Assembly: GCF_030445035.2 (NCBI RefSeq)
Contig: NC_080701.1
Coordinates: 13,296,739 to 13,360,738, forward strand
From: Dasypus novemcinctus
Taxonomy: Eukaryota; Chordata; Mammalia; Cingulata; Dasypodidae
Direction of reading: 5' to 3'
Length of the DNA stretch: 64,000 bases
Shown: positions 35,001 to 50,000 of the stretch, one piece after another
Numbering within the stretch: the first letter of the stretch is position 1
Layout: each line of letters opens with the position of its first letter
The notes under the pieces: generated by a model
The model's database searches: none
What the model was told of the DNA's origin: nothing
Seen by the model: the letters and a program-made list of their open reading frames with translations, nothing else
Translations under genes and position numbers: made by a program

Positions 35001-38000
35001 GAACTTTATGAGAGTCCCCATATATGCTGATGAGCTCTAATGTACTTTTTCTTAAGGTTTCTAGGTCTCCTAAACTATCTCCAAAGTTAACTCCACAGGT
35101 AAATGGAATGGAAAGAGAAAAGTCAAAGCAATCAGAACAATGCTTCATTATTGCTTCACACTCAATAATTTGTCGTTTGTATTTTAAGAATGCATAGTAT
35201 GAATTATTTTCCCTTTTGGTTTCTTGAAACAATTCAATTAATTGATCATGATAATTCTGTAACTCACAGAATGCATTATATTTTAACCTTCCTTGAAAAG
35301 CAGGATAGAAATTGGATTGTTGTTGATACCCACGTGGTCCACTAAGTAGCTCACTGTACAATGTCTCATCATACCAAAGCAAACTTCGGAATGTCGGTTC
35401 ACCTCCTAAGAGCCTTTTTTTGTTTTCAATGAACTGAATAGTCTCCATCATCATTTGCAGTTCTACCAAAGAGTCAACAGCACACGGTTTTAATTTGTGT
35501 TTACAATTATTCCACAGGTTTTGTCCTACTAACAGTTCTCGTGAAATCAAGATTTGTTCAAGTGCACATTCTTGTTTTCTTTCAAAAGCTTCAACAAAGA
35601 CTGGGAGAATATTTTGACAAACCTTAGTTTCTTCCTGTAGAATCTGAAAGGATGATGCTTTATCTGCCCTCTGCAAAATTTGAGAGAGCTTAGCCATAAC
35701 AGCAGTATGATTAGCTGAGCAATGTTTTTCTTTGAATTCATTCATACATGCTGTAAGCTTATTCTGAGAAGTAGTGACTTCAGAGGTTTCAGAGTGGGTA
35801 TGTGAAATAGGCATATGATTAGTACCTATAATGTCCGGTTTGAAATTACAGGTTGTTTCTGAAAGCAATGTCAAGTCAGACTGGGAGTCTTTAACTTTCC
35901 CCTCTTTTTCTCTTTTGTTAAGGTGATTAGGAACTGTGTTATTCAAAGCAATTGCCTCGGTAGAAGTAGTATTTTTAATGCTTAGATGAGAATCAATTAA
36001 ATTATTTTTAAGTGTTTTCTCATTTAAGTTGGGGTATTCTTTTTCTAAGATCTTGTTCTTTTGATTTTTATACTCAGCCTTCACAGCAGATTCACTTTTT
36101 TTGTGATATACCCCTCTAACGGAATCATTTGCTTTTTCTGCTTGCTTAACTTTACACATTTTTCTATTCTGAATGTCTTTCTCTGCAATATATTTTGAGG
36201 AAGAACACTTTATGTTACCTGTTACGAGCAGAGAACTATCATTGGAATTTAATTTCTTCATATTTTCCCCAGAACTTTTACTTTCTTCAGTTAGTGATGT
36301 TAGATCCAACTCAGAATTTTCAGCAATATTTGTTTCATTACAACCTATTTGCAAGTAATTACTTGAACAACATTTTTCTGTTTTCAGAAACTCCTCTCCA
36401 CAATATTCCTGATGATAACGTGATACAGTAGTGGATGTTGTAAAAGAATCTACAGCAAAAACTTCCTGTTTATCCAAGTAAGATTTAGAAGATTCTCCCT
36501 CACTAGCTTCCACTGGAGTGGCTGATAATAACTGAGGAATACTGTTATAATTTTTACTTGCTATCTGGTTTAGTGGGTCCATAGGAAAGTTCCCTGTAAT
36601 AATGCTTGGTTTGGAATTCTCCATTGGAGCTGCCCATTTTTCTACAGGAAAATTCATTTGGAGGTTTCTTTTACATTCAGATAAAATAAGGTTACCTGGT
36701 TTGTATACATCAACATTTAAAAAGTGCTTTAAACTGGATTCTACGACTGAAATAAGTATGTCAGTTTTCACCTCTGTGTGAGTTACACAAGTTGCATCAT
36801 AATTTTTGTCTAGGCTAAAACTTACATTATTTTCTTCTATGCAACTTAAAGACAAGGAATTACTTTTACTTACTACCCCGTTAGCCTTGGAATTGATTTC
36901 TTCTGTTTCATCTTTAATATCATGTGCTGAATGGTTCTCAAGCTTTTCATATTTTCCTGTACTAGATAAAAAGTTCATAACAATTTTATTTTCCTTTTCT
37001 GGAAGTTTTTCATCTGGGCAGTTTGGGGGAAACAAAAACTCCGTTTTTCCAGTAAGGAGCTGAAGGTCTGATGATCTTGGATTTCCCATACTGTTACTAT
37101 AAACTGATTGACATGGACTTTGGGACATGGAGGAGAGAGATGATTCAGAATGCTTTTCTTGTTCACAAAATTCTTTCAAGTGAATAGTGGTTTGACTCCT
37201 GGAGACACTGTTGGCCATGTTTTTCTTATCTTCATTTCTTTTGTAAGACTTGTGCTTTGACACACAAGTTAATGATTTACCAACATCAGATTCCAAAGTT
37301 CTTTTTTCTCCCTGTTTGTCATATTTTCTTTTTGACAAAAATTGCTTAGCAGAATAATATTTTCTTTCTGATACAGAACTATAACCTTCAAGGTCACAAC
37401 TTTCCCAGAAATTGTTGCAAATTATCGCATATGATTTTGGTAATGGGCCCTTTTTGTTTTCTCCCACTTTAGCTATAAGCTGCAAAGATGTATGCACTCT
37501 TCTATGAGCTTTTTTTAAGTGTAGAACAGCTCTGTCAAGTTTTCTGGAAAGTCGTTTGCTTTTGCATAAAGATGCTTCACTATTTAGAATATCCAAGACA
37601 CTCCTAATGTGTTTTTCTGACTGGGAAAATGTTTTAATTCGTCCTTGGGATAATGAAGTAAAACATTCAAATGAGTCTTGACTAGTAAGCCGCCTCTTTT
37701 TCCCATAAATTTCATGATGTCTTAAATCTTTATGTGATATCCTTTGGTCCCTAAAAGATACATGTTGCTTTCTTTTGCTAATTCTTGATTCCAAGTGCTT
37801 TTTACTTCTAGTATCATTACAGTCAGTTTTTGATTCTGTAAAGGAGCATTTGTTGTTCACTGCTGTGATAGCAGAAGGTTCAGTACACAAAGATTCACTG
37901 TTCTGTTTTTCAGACATGTGATTCATGTGTGAATTATGACTCAAGTCAAAAGAAAGGGAAATTTCGGATTTACTCACTAGTCCTGAGTCTTTCCTTGTAT

Positions 38001-41000
38001 TATCATATTCTTCCTCACATGGATAATCAGAGTTTTCATGAGGAGACTGGGAATGAATTTCAAATTCTGGAACTTTCTCCTCATTTATTTCTGGTTCCAC
38101 AGATTCAGTCACACATTTGCAAAAATCATCTTTCAATGCAAGGGAGTGAGCAGGAGGGTTGAATCCTGGCCTAAATATGTTAGTAATTCTAACTTGTAGA
38201 TCTGGGAGTAAAATTGGGTTGAGGAGCCCTGCTTTGTTTTTTTGTGCAGAAGAATAAAGACAACTACTTTCCTCAGAGTAAAGATGATCTCTATCTTCCC
38301 TTCTCATGGTACTTTTCAAAACTTCTGTCTCCCAGTTACTGCCTCCTAATAGAGCTTTCCAATCAATACGAGACTTCAGAGCCTCATATGAGGCTCCAAG
38401 TTCTTCATAAAGTACATTTTCATGGTTATATATATCTGGTTGAAATTGAGAAGAATCATCACACTGTTCTGATCCCACTTCAATCTCATTTTCCAATTCC
38501 AAACTTAGAATACCTGTATTCTCATGTATTACTGATTGATGAAATGAGTCTTGTAAGTTTTTATCCTCATTCAAACCAATTTCACAATCAGATACCCTAT
38601 GCTTTACTAACAAACCAAAATCTGGACTCTGAGGAGAACAAGTTTCTTTAAACTGGTATCTTTGGTGATCTTCATGATTTGTGCTTACTGGAGGCAGGGC
38701 AGGACTAGCTATCTGTACTGCAGCATCTGAAGCTACACATGCTGAAGAGTCTGTAACTTCAGAAAGCTTTGTGGAAGCCAAATGCTCCAGAATCCTTCCA
38801 TTATTTAGAGTATCTTTTTGCTTTATGGCAATGACAGTATCTTCACTTTCCAATAGGGCAGCTTCTGTTGATACATATTTTTCTCCCCAAGTCAAGTTAA
38901 TTGTACTAGAAAATTCTACATCGCTACAATTTTTATTCTCCTTCCTTTCATCTCTACTGGTGATATTTTTGTTTGCATGAAAATCTTGCTTCCCATCTCC
39001 ATATATGTTCTCTGTGTTGTTTTCTGTAGACAAAACAATGTCATTCTCTTTGGCCTCATTTTTATCATCTTTATCATCTTCTTGTTCTTTAATCAATTTC
39101 AGGTATATATCATTGTTCAACTGTGTATCACAAGATAGAGGGTGACTCTGACCTTTATCTTCAATATGAACAGTTTCTTTGAAGTCTATTTGAATGTTCT
39201 CTAATGATGTGGAATCATTTTCTTTTTTCCTACAGACACATATATATTCTCTAGTAATGCTACAATTGGAGTTATCATGAGCTATTTCAATGTCATGAGA
39301 TGAAATAACTGTACCAATTCGCAGTTCATTGGCCTGGGGAATATCTTTTGCTTCCTGGAAAGCATCAGTCACAATGCTAATGCCACTTGGATTTGTTTTT
39401 TCCATTTTTGGTTCCATTAGTTTTTGAGAAATGGCAAAACTTGTATTAATGCTATTTCCATACTTCAAAGAATGATGAAGAGGCTTTAGTGAAAGGCTCT
39501 CTATACTTGGGGTAAGATGATTTTGCAATTCCATGGCTACATTATCTGCCTCATGCTTATTCTTTGTAACAAGTTTGAAAGATTTTGGTATTTCTAACTC
39601 TTGAGTAATTAATATTTGATCACAGTTTTTTTCAGAAGAGTCAAGATTCTCACTCTCTTTGTGAAATGAAATGTATTTATCTAATGGACTGTTTTTTGCT
39701 TCATTAGTAAAACAATTTTCAATTCCTTTCCATAAATTTTGTTTTCTTCCATGTTCGTAATTGTCTTCTGGGTCAGCTTTAAGGTTTCTCATCTTTCCAA
39801 TATTTTCAAAACACTTATGTATGCTTTCTTTCTTTTGGAGTGGAGAAACTGTAGAAATTTGGTGACTACTTTGATAGATAGTTTTTAAATTGGAAGACTG
39901 TGATTCCTGAGCTATAGGACGATTGTACCCTTCTGAACAAGTATTAACTGATTCATAATACTTATGTGGCTCACTATTTTCTTTAAGTAAAAGTGGCATG
40001 TTGCTTCTCTGTTGGGATCTCTGGGATTTTTCCTCACTGCCCTTTTGGTTCTCAAGTTCTGAAACTGCATTTGATAAGGAAATTGGGGAGGTAGAATTGC
40101 CTTGGCCTATACATTGTCCTGCCATAGTAATTTTATTGAGAGTTGTATAATCACAGTCCTTAGAGCATGTGTTGTGAGCTTGAGATGGTGGTAAATTATC
40201 TAAAGAAATTTTGAAGCAAGGGGAATCCAAATAGTTAGTAAGAACAGTATGGTCACCAGGGATGACTTCTGGAGAGGAGACAGAATTAGTTGGCATGGAT
40301 GACAAGTTTAGTTCTGAATTAACATAATTCAAACTCTTCTCAAGTGGCAAAATCTCATTTAAACCTGCCATATTATTCTGTTTTCCTATGCTTTCTTCTC
40401 TCCTTATCAGTCTTGGGTCTTTGATGAGCTTTGAAGTAATAACTGTACTGGAGCCAATATTGTTGTGAAGGGGAAAAGCAGTAGAAATACCACTTAAAAC
40501 ATTTTTAAGATATGTCAAGTTTAACAAGAGGTCATCATTAATGCCTTCTCTGTTATCAATGGGCATAAGTGAAAGATCTGAATCATGTGCATGTACTTTA
40601 GAAGTGTCACTGCTTTCTGCTAAATTGTGTTCTGTCTGTCCACTGTGTGCTTCATGAACAGAAATGTTTCCATTTTGCACATTTCCATAGGAATTAGACA
40701 TATTGTTGGAAGGATTTATCTCTGAATTTAGAGCATTGCATGAACAGTTTTCCTGAACAAATGGGTCTATGGGTTTCCTGAAATGTTCAAAGATGACAGT
40801 AGCATCTTTTCCTTTTCCAATTCTTTTGGCCACTGTACAGTTATTCAGAGAACATGTTCTTTCTGTGGAAATAATAAGAAAGTAAGAAAAATAGGAAGAA
40901 AAGATACATCTATAGACATCTATTAATGTAAGTAAATTATGTCATGAATGCTTTAAATTCAAAGTTTATCAAACCTAATAATGTTTAAAAAGTGTTCTCA

Positions 41001-44000
41001 GCAGAAAAACAAGGAGAGAAGATGAGTAGTAAACCATAAAGTATAAATGATATAATATGAAACTCTGTCCTAGTCTAGGGATATTACTAAACAAAAATAT
41101 TTGCCACCAAAGATTCTGAGTTGTGACAAATAAGAAATATAAAGTAATAATTAAAAAGAAAAATCAAACAGGAATAAAAACATGTTGTTCATAGACTAGT
41201 ATTTCTTATATTAATTTCCTATATTCAGATAATGAACATCAGTGTCTACATATTAGTGGCAAAATTGTCTCCCTATATTGTTATAGTGCTTCTTTCCCTC
41301 TACTATGGGGGGTAGGAAGGAGGAAGAGAACCACCACCACCACCACAAAAAAAGAAAAAAAGGAAAGGAAAGGACGATGGGATGGAAAAGGAGGGGAAAA
41401 AGAGCCAAAAAAGACTCCCATGTGCTAAAGCAAGCCCTTCACTCATACTTGTGGTGGTTAAATAAGTATTCATTTCTGCAAATAATATATATAATATAAA
41501 TGAAAATCTGAAAAAGCAAATTCCTTTATAATTTATTTCTAAAGTCTCATAAGAAATCTCATGCAATAACGATGGATCTTATAAAATACATATTTAACAA
41601 ATAAATAATTTTCCATAAAATGTCCAAAAAGTTTTCACAGTTACATATCAAGGAAGTCTTTTCTAAAACAGAAATTAGTGAAGAAAAATTGCTGATATTT
41701 ATGAGATATATGAAGCTACAATCATATCACTAGGAAGTAAGTGCCATGAGGTTCTTTTCACAATATATTGAAAGATAGCTATGCTGAAAACTTCTAAGTT
41801 CTATAATCACTTGTAATTATATTCTTATTTGTAGCAAGCTATAGTGGAAATAAGACACAAATCAAGAGGTGTAGTTTTTAAGAGAGAGTGCTATGGTGGA
41901 AGGTGGGGAAAGGAAGGTGGATCCCTACACCTCTTTTAGCCAAAATTAAAAGCCACTGTAAAAAACAAAACTATAAAGGTCTTTAAAGAAAACCATGGAT
42001 GGGTATTTTTATAAACTTGGGGTAGGAAAGTCACTTTAAAGCATGACTGAAAAATCATCTATACCCAGGAGATGCACTTTCACAAACTTATCATTCTGAT
42101 ATACGTATACGAATAACAAAGTTAAATGTACTAGGATTTTTAGTATAATAACTGATGGACAGCTGAAAGCTAGCAATCTAACTGTTCATCAATAAGACAT
42201 TGGTTAGGAGGCAGACTTGGCCCAATGGATAGGGTGTCCACCTACCACATGGGAGGTCCGTGGTTCAAACCTAGAGCCTCCTTCACTCATGTGCAGCTGG
42301 CCCATGCGCAGTGCTGATGCACGCAAGGAGTGCCCTGCCACGCAGGGGTGTCCCCTGCGTAGGGGAGCCCCATGAGAAAGGAGTGTGCCCCGTAAGGAGA
42401 GCCGCCTAGTGCGAAAGAAAGTGCGGTCTGCCCAAGAATGGAGCCGCACACATGGAGAGCTGATGCAGCAAGATGACGCAACAAAAAGAAACATGGATTC
42501 CCAGTGCCGTTGATAAGGATAGAAGCGGTCACAGAAAGAACATACAGCGAATGGACACAGAGAGCAGACAACTGGGCAGCGGGGGGAGAGAAATAAATGA
42601 AAAATAAATCTTAAAAAAAAAAAAGACATTGGTTAAATGGCATATCAATAATTATAACAGTAAAAATTACTATGTGCATATACTATTATAAATGTCCTAA
42701 AATGGTATGTAATGCAGCCATTAAAAAGACTGAGATTAATACATACCAACATGGGAAAAGAAACTTAAAGTTTGTATAATGCTTCCACTTTATTGTAAAT
42801 GTGGTAAATGCATATTAATAACTAATAGAGAGAGTTCAGTGGATGACAGGTGCTGTTTTAAGTGCTTTATGTACATTAATTCACGTAGTCTTTAAAATAT
42901 CCTCAATTTAGGAAGTGTTAAGAGTAATTTGCCCAAGATCACACTGTTTATAAGCAAAAGAATCTTAATCACCTGTGCTACATGGTCTCTTTAAACTTAA
43001 TAAAGACATTTTTATTTTTCTTCCCTCTTTGACATTCCCACCAAATAACAAATGAAAAGCAGAACAAATCCAATAACTTCAATAAAACAAGAAAAACTGT
43101 AACAAAACCAGATTACAATCTATGAAGCATAACGATAGTTACCAGCACCATATATTCTGTGATGAGGGGAATGTTTTATATCTGGCTACTGAGCACTTTG
43201 AAACTACCTACCTGATATGCATGAGGAATTAAATTTTTAATTTTACTTAAACAGCCATGTTACTAGTGTAGTGGATAATGCCTATCTAGAGTATCTAGAG
43301 AGAGATAATGCATGTGGCCTTGACTTTGGGGATAAAACAAGTATTCCCCAAAGTTTATCATCCTGAAAGGCATCATCCTTTCATTAGAGTAATAAGCTAT
43401 AAGCTTGTGGATGGGCCAGAGTAAAAGCAGGGAAAGGTCCATTTCTATTTTCTTCAATTTAAGTATTGTAGTTGAGGGAGAATGTGGAAAGTAAAGTGAG
43501 ACAGTGGTGAAGAACTGATAGCAAAGTGTCTAACTATGGAGCCTGGGAGAGCTACCTTAACCTCCTGAATGCTTCACACTGATTGGGATATGCCTCATCA
43601 AATAACAAATTTCATGAGGGAATATACTAGATTAGTTCTTAACCTTACTATTATTTAACAGGTATCAAGCTCCTAGCAAAAAAATAATAATTAGGCAGAT
43701 ACACAGAATTCTATGCATAAAAAGAAAAAATAAGAAAACTTAAAAATATCCAAAGAAATTAAATAACATTGTCTGTCTTTAAAGAGACAGATGATAAAAT
43801 GACAGAAAAAGTGAAAAATGTTTTGGCTGAATTTAGACTAGAAATTAACAATAAATACACTACAGAACCATACTGTTTAGGACTAGAGAGTATAAGGGAA
43901 AAGAGGTTTGCAGCAGTTAAATAGTTTTTTATGGGGTGATGAAAGTGTTCTAAATTTGACTATGGTGATGGTTACACGTATCTGTGAATATACTAAAAGT

Positions 44001-47000
44001 CACTGAATTGTACACACTTTTGAATCCAATGAACTCCCTTATACCAGCAACAAAAAGTTAGAAAGTAAAACTTTAAAAAGATGCCATTTAGGTGAAGGTT
44101 ACAATATTGTCAATATACTTAATGTCACAGAATTGTAAACTTAAAAATGGTTAAAATGATTTTGTATTATGTGTGTTTTAACACAATAAAAATTAAAAAA
44201 TACATTAGGGGGAAACAGACTTGGCCCAGTGGTTAGGGCGTCCATCTACCACATGGGAGGTCCGCGGTTCAAACCCCGGGCCTCCTTGACCCGTGTGGAG
44301 CTGGTCCATGTGCAGTGCTGATGCGCGCAAGGAGTGCCGTGCCACGCAGGGGTGTCCCCCACGTAGGGGAGCCCCACGCGCAAGGAGTGCGCCCCGTAAG
44401 GAGAGCCGCCCAGCGCGAAAGAAAGTGCAGCCTGCCCAGGAATGGCACTGCCCACACTTCCCGTGCTGTTGACGACAATGAAGCGGACAAAGAAACAAGA
44501 CGCAGCAAATAGTCAGAGAACAGACAACCGGGGGAGGGGGGGAATTAAATAAATAAATAAATCTAAAAAAAAAAAAAAATACATTAGGTATGTTATTTAC
44601 CACGATGTGAAAAATAACACAAACATATGTAATGAAAGAATACTATACTCTGCAAAAATAAGATTGAATATGTTTTTTGCTACCACGCACACCTCCTGAA
44701 GCCTAGCGGTTAAAGGTCACATCCCATGTACGGCCCTCTTAGATAACCAAAAAGTCCTTTTCCTAGGCGAGAAAATGGCAGAGCATCACGGGACTGGTTG
44801 TTTGACACTTTAAAACCAACAGTTTAACACTTCTATCTAATCCCTTTGTCTCGACCTCTTTAATGCAGAGGAAGGTTCTCTGTATAGCTCACTGGGTTAT
44901 AAATATTCTATATCCTTAGTTTCTCTTATTAAAAAGAGATTTATAATATCAAGCCTGAGCATATTTTAACGGCAAATAAATTTGTAAAGAAAAAAACAAT
45001 TTTCTGCAGTGCAAAAAAGGAAAGAGACTCCTCCCCAACTCTCCCATTTTCTTAAAATATTTTCTTTGGAAAACTTATAAATTATTTCTCTGTTCCTTTG
45101 TGACATATGTAAATCTTTTAAAAGCTAAATAAGCCTTTTGTGAGCTTTACAATCCAGGAATGTCTTTCTCAAGTACTGGAGATTGACTTTCCTGAAACAA
45201 GGAAGCATGCACTCTTAGCTCCCATCTCCAGGGAGTGGTGCTTGGTTCCAAATTCTACCTACTGAAGAGATATGGGAAGTTTTGTTACTCTTTGGATAAA
45301 GGCAATTAGCAAACACAGAAACCACAATTATCTGGTGAATTTAGGAAGAGCTATGTGTGACAAATGGTGCCGTCAAGTCCTCTTCTCAGTTATTTTGAGG
45401 CCGCACATGTAATGGCTGTATTTGCCTGGCTATACAAATGGGTGAGACTGCCTTCTGGCTCTGTAATCACTTGACTGCCTATGATATTCACTGTGGTATG
45501 GCTTCATGTTCACTCAACAATAAAACTTTTCTTAGATTAAAAAGACACCATTTAAAATAGCATAAAATATCAAATCCTTAAGAATAAAAGACACATAAGA
45601 CCTTAAAGAAAAAATTATGAAATAGAAATACATTAGAGAAAACCAAAATAAATGGAGAGAAATAACATGCCATAAAATGAAGTCATTAACTTTCCACAAA
45701 TTAATCTATATATCCATATTTATATTTGCATTTATCTCTCTATATATTTAAATCAAAATTCTAATAGTTTTGTTGGTAAACTTTGAAAAGCTAACTCTAA
45801 AATTTATTTGGACAGCAAAGGGTCCAAAACAAAGAATTCTTAAAAAAGATACAGGAACTGCTCTTTGTACATCAGCATTTTTAATGTAGCTAGAGTAATT
45901 AAGGCTATGCTACTGGTATAAGGATAGGCAAAAGGTGAAGAGAACTAAACAGAGAGCCCAGTAGGAGATCTTTGCAGCACCTGTGGCCAAATGATTTATT
46001 ACAGAGGTGGTACTGCAGATCAGTAGGGAAAATGGAATCTGCACAAATTGGCACTGAACCAAATGGGTATCCATATGTAAGGTAAAATAAGTTAGGACCC
46101 TTTGTCATATCATAGACCAAGGACATTTCTACGTGGATAAGACTAAAATGGGAAAGCAAATCTATAAAGTTTTATTAAAAGGCAACAGAAAAATATTTTC
46201 ATGTCCATGGTGCCGGGAAAGCATTTTAAAATAAGATAAGTGTAGTAGCTCTAATGACAAAAAGAAAACTAACACACATAATAGTAACAATTCCTATTCA
46301 TCAAGAGACATTCAAAGAAAGGTACAAAGACAAGGTAAAAAGTTGAAGAAAATACTTGGCAACACTTATACCTGACCCAAGATCCGGTACCCAATTTATT
46401 TAAAGAATTCCTACAGATCAATAAAATAAGACAATTAGTTCAATCGTCGAAAGATTTCACCAGCAATTCCAGAAAAGTGGAACTCTAAATGGTCAATACA
46501 CTTATAAAATGATTCTTAACCTCTCCAGTAACTGGAGATAAGCAAAATAAAACCACAATGGGATGTGATTTGACACTCACTCAAGTAGAAAAAAAATGAA
46601 AAACTCTGATGGTACCAAGTGTTGGGAAGGAAGCAGAGATCGTTAAACTCTTTATTATACAGGAGAGTGCAAATTAGAACCAAAATGAGATGCCATCTCA
46701 TGCTTATAAGACTGTCAGAAACAAAAATATATTTGGCAAGGATGCAGAGCAAGAGAAATTCTCATATACTTCTGGGAGAAAGGAAATCCAATGTAACCAC
46801 TTTGGAAAATCATTTGACATCTTCTGTTTTAAACTACAAATTCTTGGAGTTAGTACATATCCTACTGAAAAACTCTTGCACATATGCATCAAGAGATATG
46901 TACATAAATGTAACAGCAATATATGGAACATGATAAAAGCTCTTAAATGCCAAAATATTCCCAGTAGAATAGTGAATATTTACACAGTGGAATACTATAA

Positions 47001-50000
47001 AAAAAAAATGACTAAAAATAACTGAACTACAGTTTTATATGGAAGAACCACACAAACACAACACTGAGCAAAGTAAGTCACAAAATATATGCAATATGAT
47101 TCTACATATATAAAATAGAAAGTTCATAAAACCTAACTTTTAAAAAAGATTCATACTGTATCAGAAAGTATGCAGAAAATTTTAAGACCAGCACAAATGC
47201 TACTTAAGAATAATAACATGTATCTTACCAGCCCTCTTAGGAAATCCTGTTGAGAGGAATCGCAAAGATGTCATAAGGTGTCCATTATCTACTTTTTGAC
47301 CAATAAATTTTACTGTTACTATTGCATATGGAAGACACTGCCTAGGTTTATCTACTGGCCTCAAAAGAACATTGTATTCATAGAAGTATACCTGAAAGAT
47401 AAAGAAGAAAAAAGAGAACATTTTTTTGCCAGTTAATTTTGGCAACCAGACTTCAGCAAGCTCTTATTTAAAAAAAAATCTATACGCTTGCATAATGTTA
47501 TTTATACATCTGCTTCCATGTACCTCCTCCTTCTGCCTTTTTCAACCACAGTGCTTTTGAAGATATATGAAAGTTATTTTTTCCCCATCATTCATTTTTT
47601 CCCTTGGTAGGCTATCAATATCAGCAGAAGCATACAATGTATTTTTGAATAAAAACTATTTTCCCATTGTCAGTTAAACGTTTTGCATATGCTCTTAACC
47701 ATATTCTATATTTTATTTGGTAGGAAACGTTAATTAGGAAAATAACAATAGTTTAATACATTTTATATGTGGAAGTATGTATACAGAAGAGTAAAGGTCC
47801 ACTAAGTGCCTGAGCAACATACAATAGCATTACTGTTTCACTTAATGCCTTAAATATAATCTTTTACTCTTTTACAAAGTACAAAAGATCAATGATATTG
47901 TTACAAAATAGCCTTGTTTAAAAGAGAACATGGGGGAACCGGTGTAGCTCAGAGGCTGAGCGCCTCCTTTGCATATATGAGGTCCCGGGTTTAATTTTGG
48001 TACCTCCTTAAAAAAAAGAAAACCAAACAAAAAAACACAGAATTTGTTATGTTCTGTAAATTAAGAAATAATCTATGGAACATTTAAACCAAAGGTGCCA
48101 TTACACTTTAAACAAAGTTATAGATAAATTTGAAACTTTCTTAAGATTCCAGATCACAAATATTAACACAGTTTTCACTATTTGTTTAAGGTCATATTAT
48201 AGTGAAGGAATTAAGGATGTTCATTTAAATTTTAGAAAGTTGCTTTAAGTCTTATAACATATAATGTGAAGCATATGACTTTCAAGCAGTGAAATGAACC
48301 AAAAAGTTAACATACTGCTGAACTGTAAGCCTGAAGTTCAACATTATCTTTCAGAGAAGGTATACTTCTAGACATATGGCAATCAAAATTAGGAGAAGGA
48401 TCCAAAGAAACTTTGTTTTTATCCACAGAAGGCTGAATTTTCTTCACTTTTCCAAAGAGAACCTAAAAAAAAAAAATCCATTAAATACACCAAGACACTT
48501 AAATTCTCATACTTCAAAGAGAAAAACATGACAAACTATTGTTAAAGAAATAAAGGATATGAATGGGGAGACATTCCATGTCCCAGAAGAATGGGATAAT
48601 TTAACCTAGTTATATAGTGTCAATTCTTTCCCAAATTAAACTCATGTGCCATGGTTATGTAAGATGCGAATGTTGGGGAAAATGAGTGAATTGTATATGG
48701 GAACTCTCTGTACTATCTCTGCAACTTTATCGTAAATCTAAAATTATTCCAAAATAAAATAATTAGGGATTGGGCTCCCGTCTACAATATGGGAGGTCCA
48801 GAGTTCAATTCCTGGTGTCTCCAGGTGAGGGCAAGCTGGCCTATGTGGCGAGCAGGCCTGAACAGAGAGCTGCCTCATGTGGAGTGTTGGCCTGTGCAAT
48901 GAGCTGGCCCAAGAGGAGTGCTGGCCTGCTCGGGCAGCTGGCCTGAGTGGAGAGCTGGTGCAGCAAGATGACAGAACGAGAAGAGATAGCAGACTAGGGA
49001 GGTGAGGAGCAGCAAGAGATTGAGAACCTCTCTCCCATTCTGGAAGGTCCCAGGATTGGTTCCTGGTGCCACCTAAAGAGAAAGACAGAAGAATGCACAG
49101 CTAATGGACAAAGACAGCAGACAATGAGGGGAAGGAAGAAATAAATAATCTTTTTTAAAAAATTAAGAAGAAAACATTGTACAGATAAAAGTCTAGCTTT
49201 CAAGATATACTTTAATGAATTGAAAATACTTGCCAATCAACCAGAAAAAGAATAAGAAAACATCAAGAAACTGGCAAAAGACTAATAATATTAAGGCAAT
49301 TCATTAGTATAAATAGGCAACAAATATTTACAGAATGTAAATAACCAAAAAATAAAGGAAAAAGAAAAAAGGAAATAAAATGAACCAATGAGAAACCATT
49401 ACATATCAGACTGCCAAAGTTTTTAAAAAAGTATTAGTATGGGTTAGCGAGGGTATGAGATAACAAGCATTCCCATATACTGTGGATGGAAATGTCAATT
49501 AGCACAACCTTTCACAGGACAACTGGGCATTTCAAATAAGAAGTTGTGAAGGTGTATATACCCTTTGACTCCTAATGTGACATCAAAGAATTAACCAACT
49601 GATTCTTAGCAAATAATCACAGGTGTGTGTAAAAGTGAAAGCTACAAAAATGATCCAAGTATTATTTAAAAGTGCAAAAAAAAAAAACCCAAACCAAGTA
49701 ACTCCTAACCCAAAATGAGAAAATGTGTTAGGCAAACTTAATGTAGAGCTGTCCAATGGAATACTGTGCAGCCAATTTAAAAGCATATTATAAAAGAATA
49801 TTTACCAATATAGAAAAAGTTGATTTTATGTTCAGCAAAAAGAGCAAGTCATAAAATAATATGTAAAAAGCAAGAATTTTTGTATTTTAGTTACAATTAT
49901 ACATGGATATCTGTATGCATGAAGAGAAGACTAATTAGGGTATACAAAAAATTAACTGTGGTTAATGGGCTTTTTGAAGCTTCTTAGTCTAAAATAAATA

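Noticed and set aside
40831-40833. Start codon of a TEX15 protein beginning AKRIGKG
   Set aside because: The triplet is GTG, not ATG, and the frame is open upstream to a good splice acceptor in exact phase with the exon at 47229-47391.
47931-48016. Functional tRNA-Ala gene
   Set aside because: The head resembles tRNA-Ala but the B-box is degenerate, the 3' half is replaced by an A-rich tail, and no acceptor-stem pairing is evident; it is a SINE.
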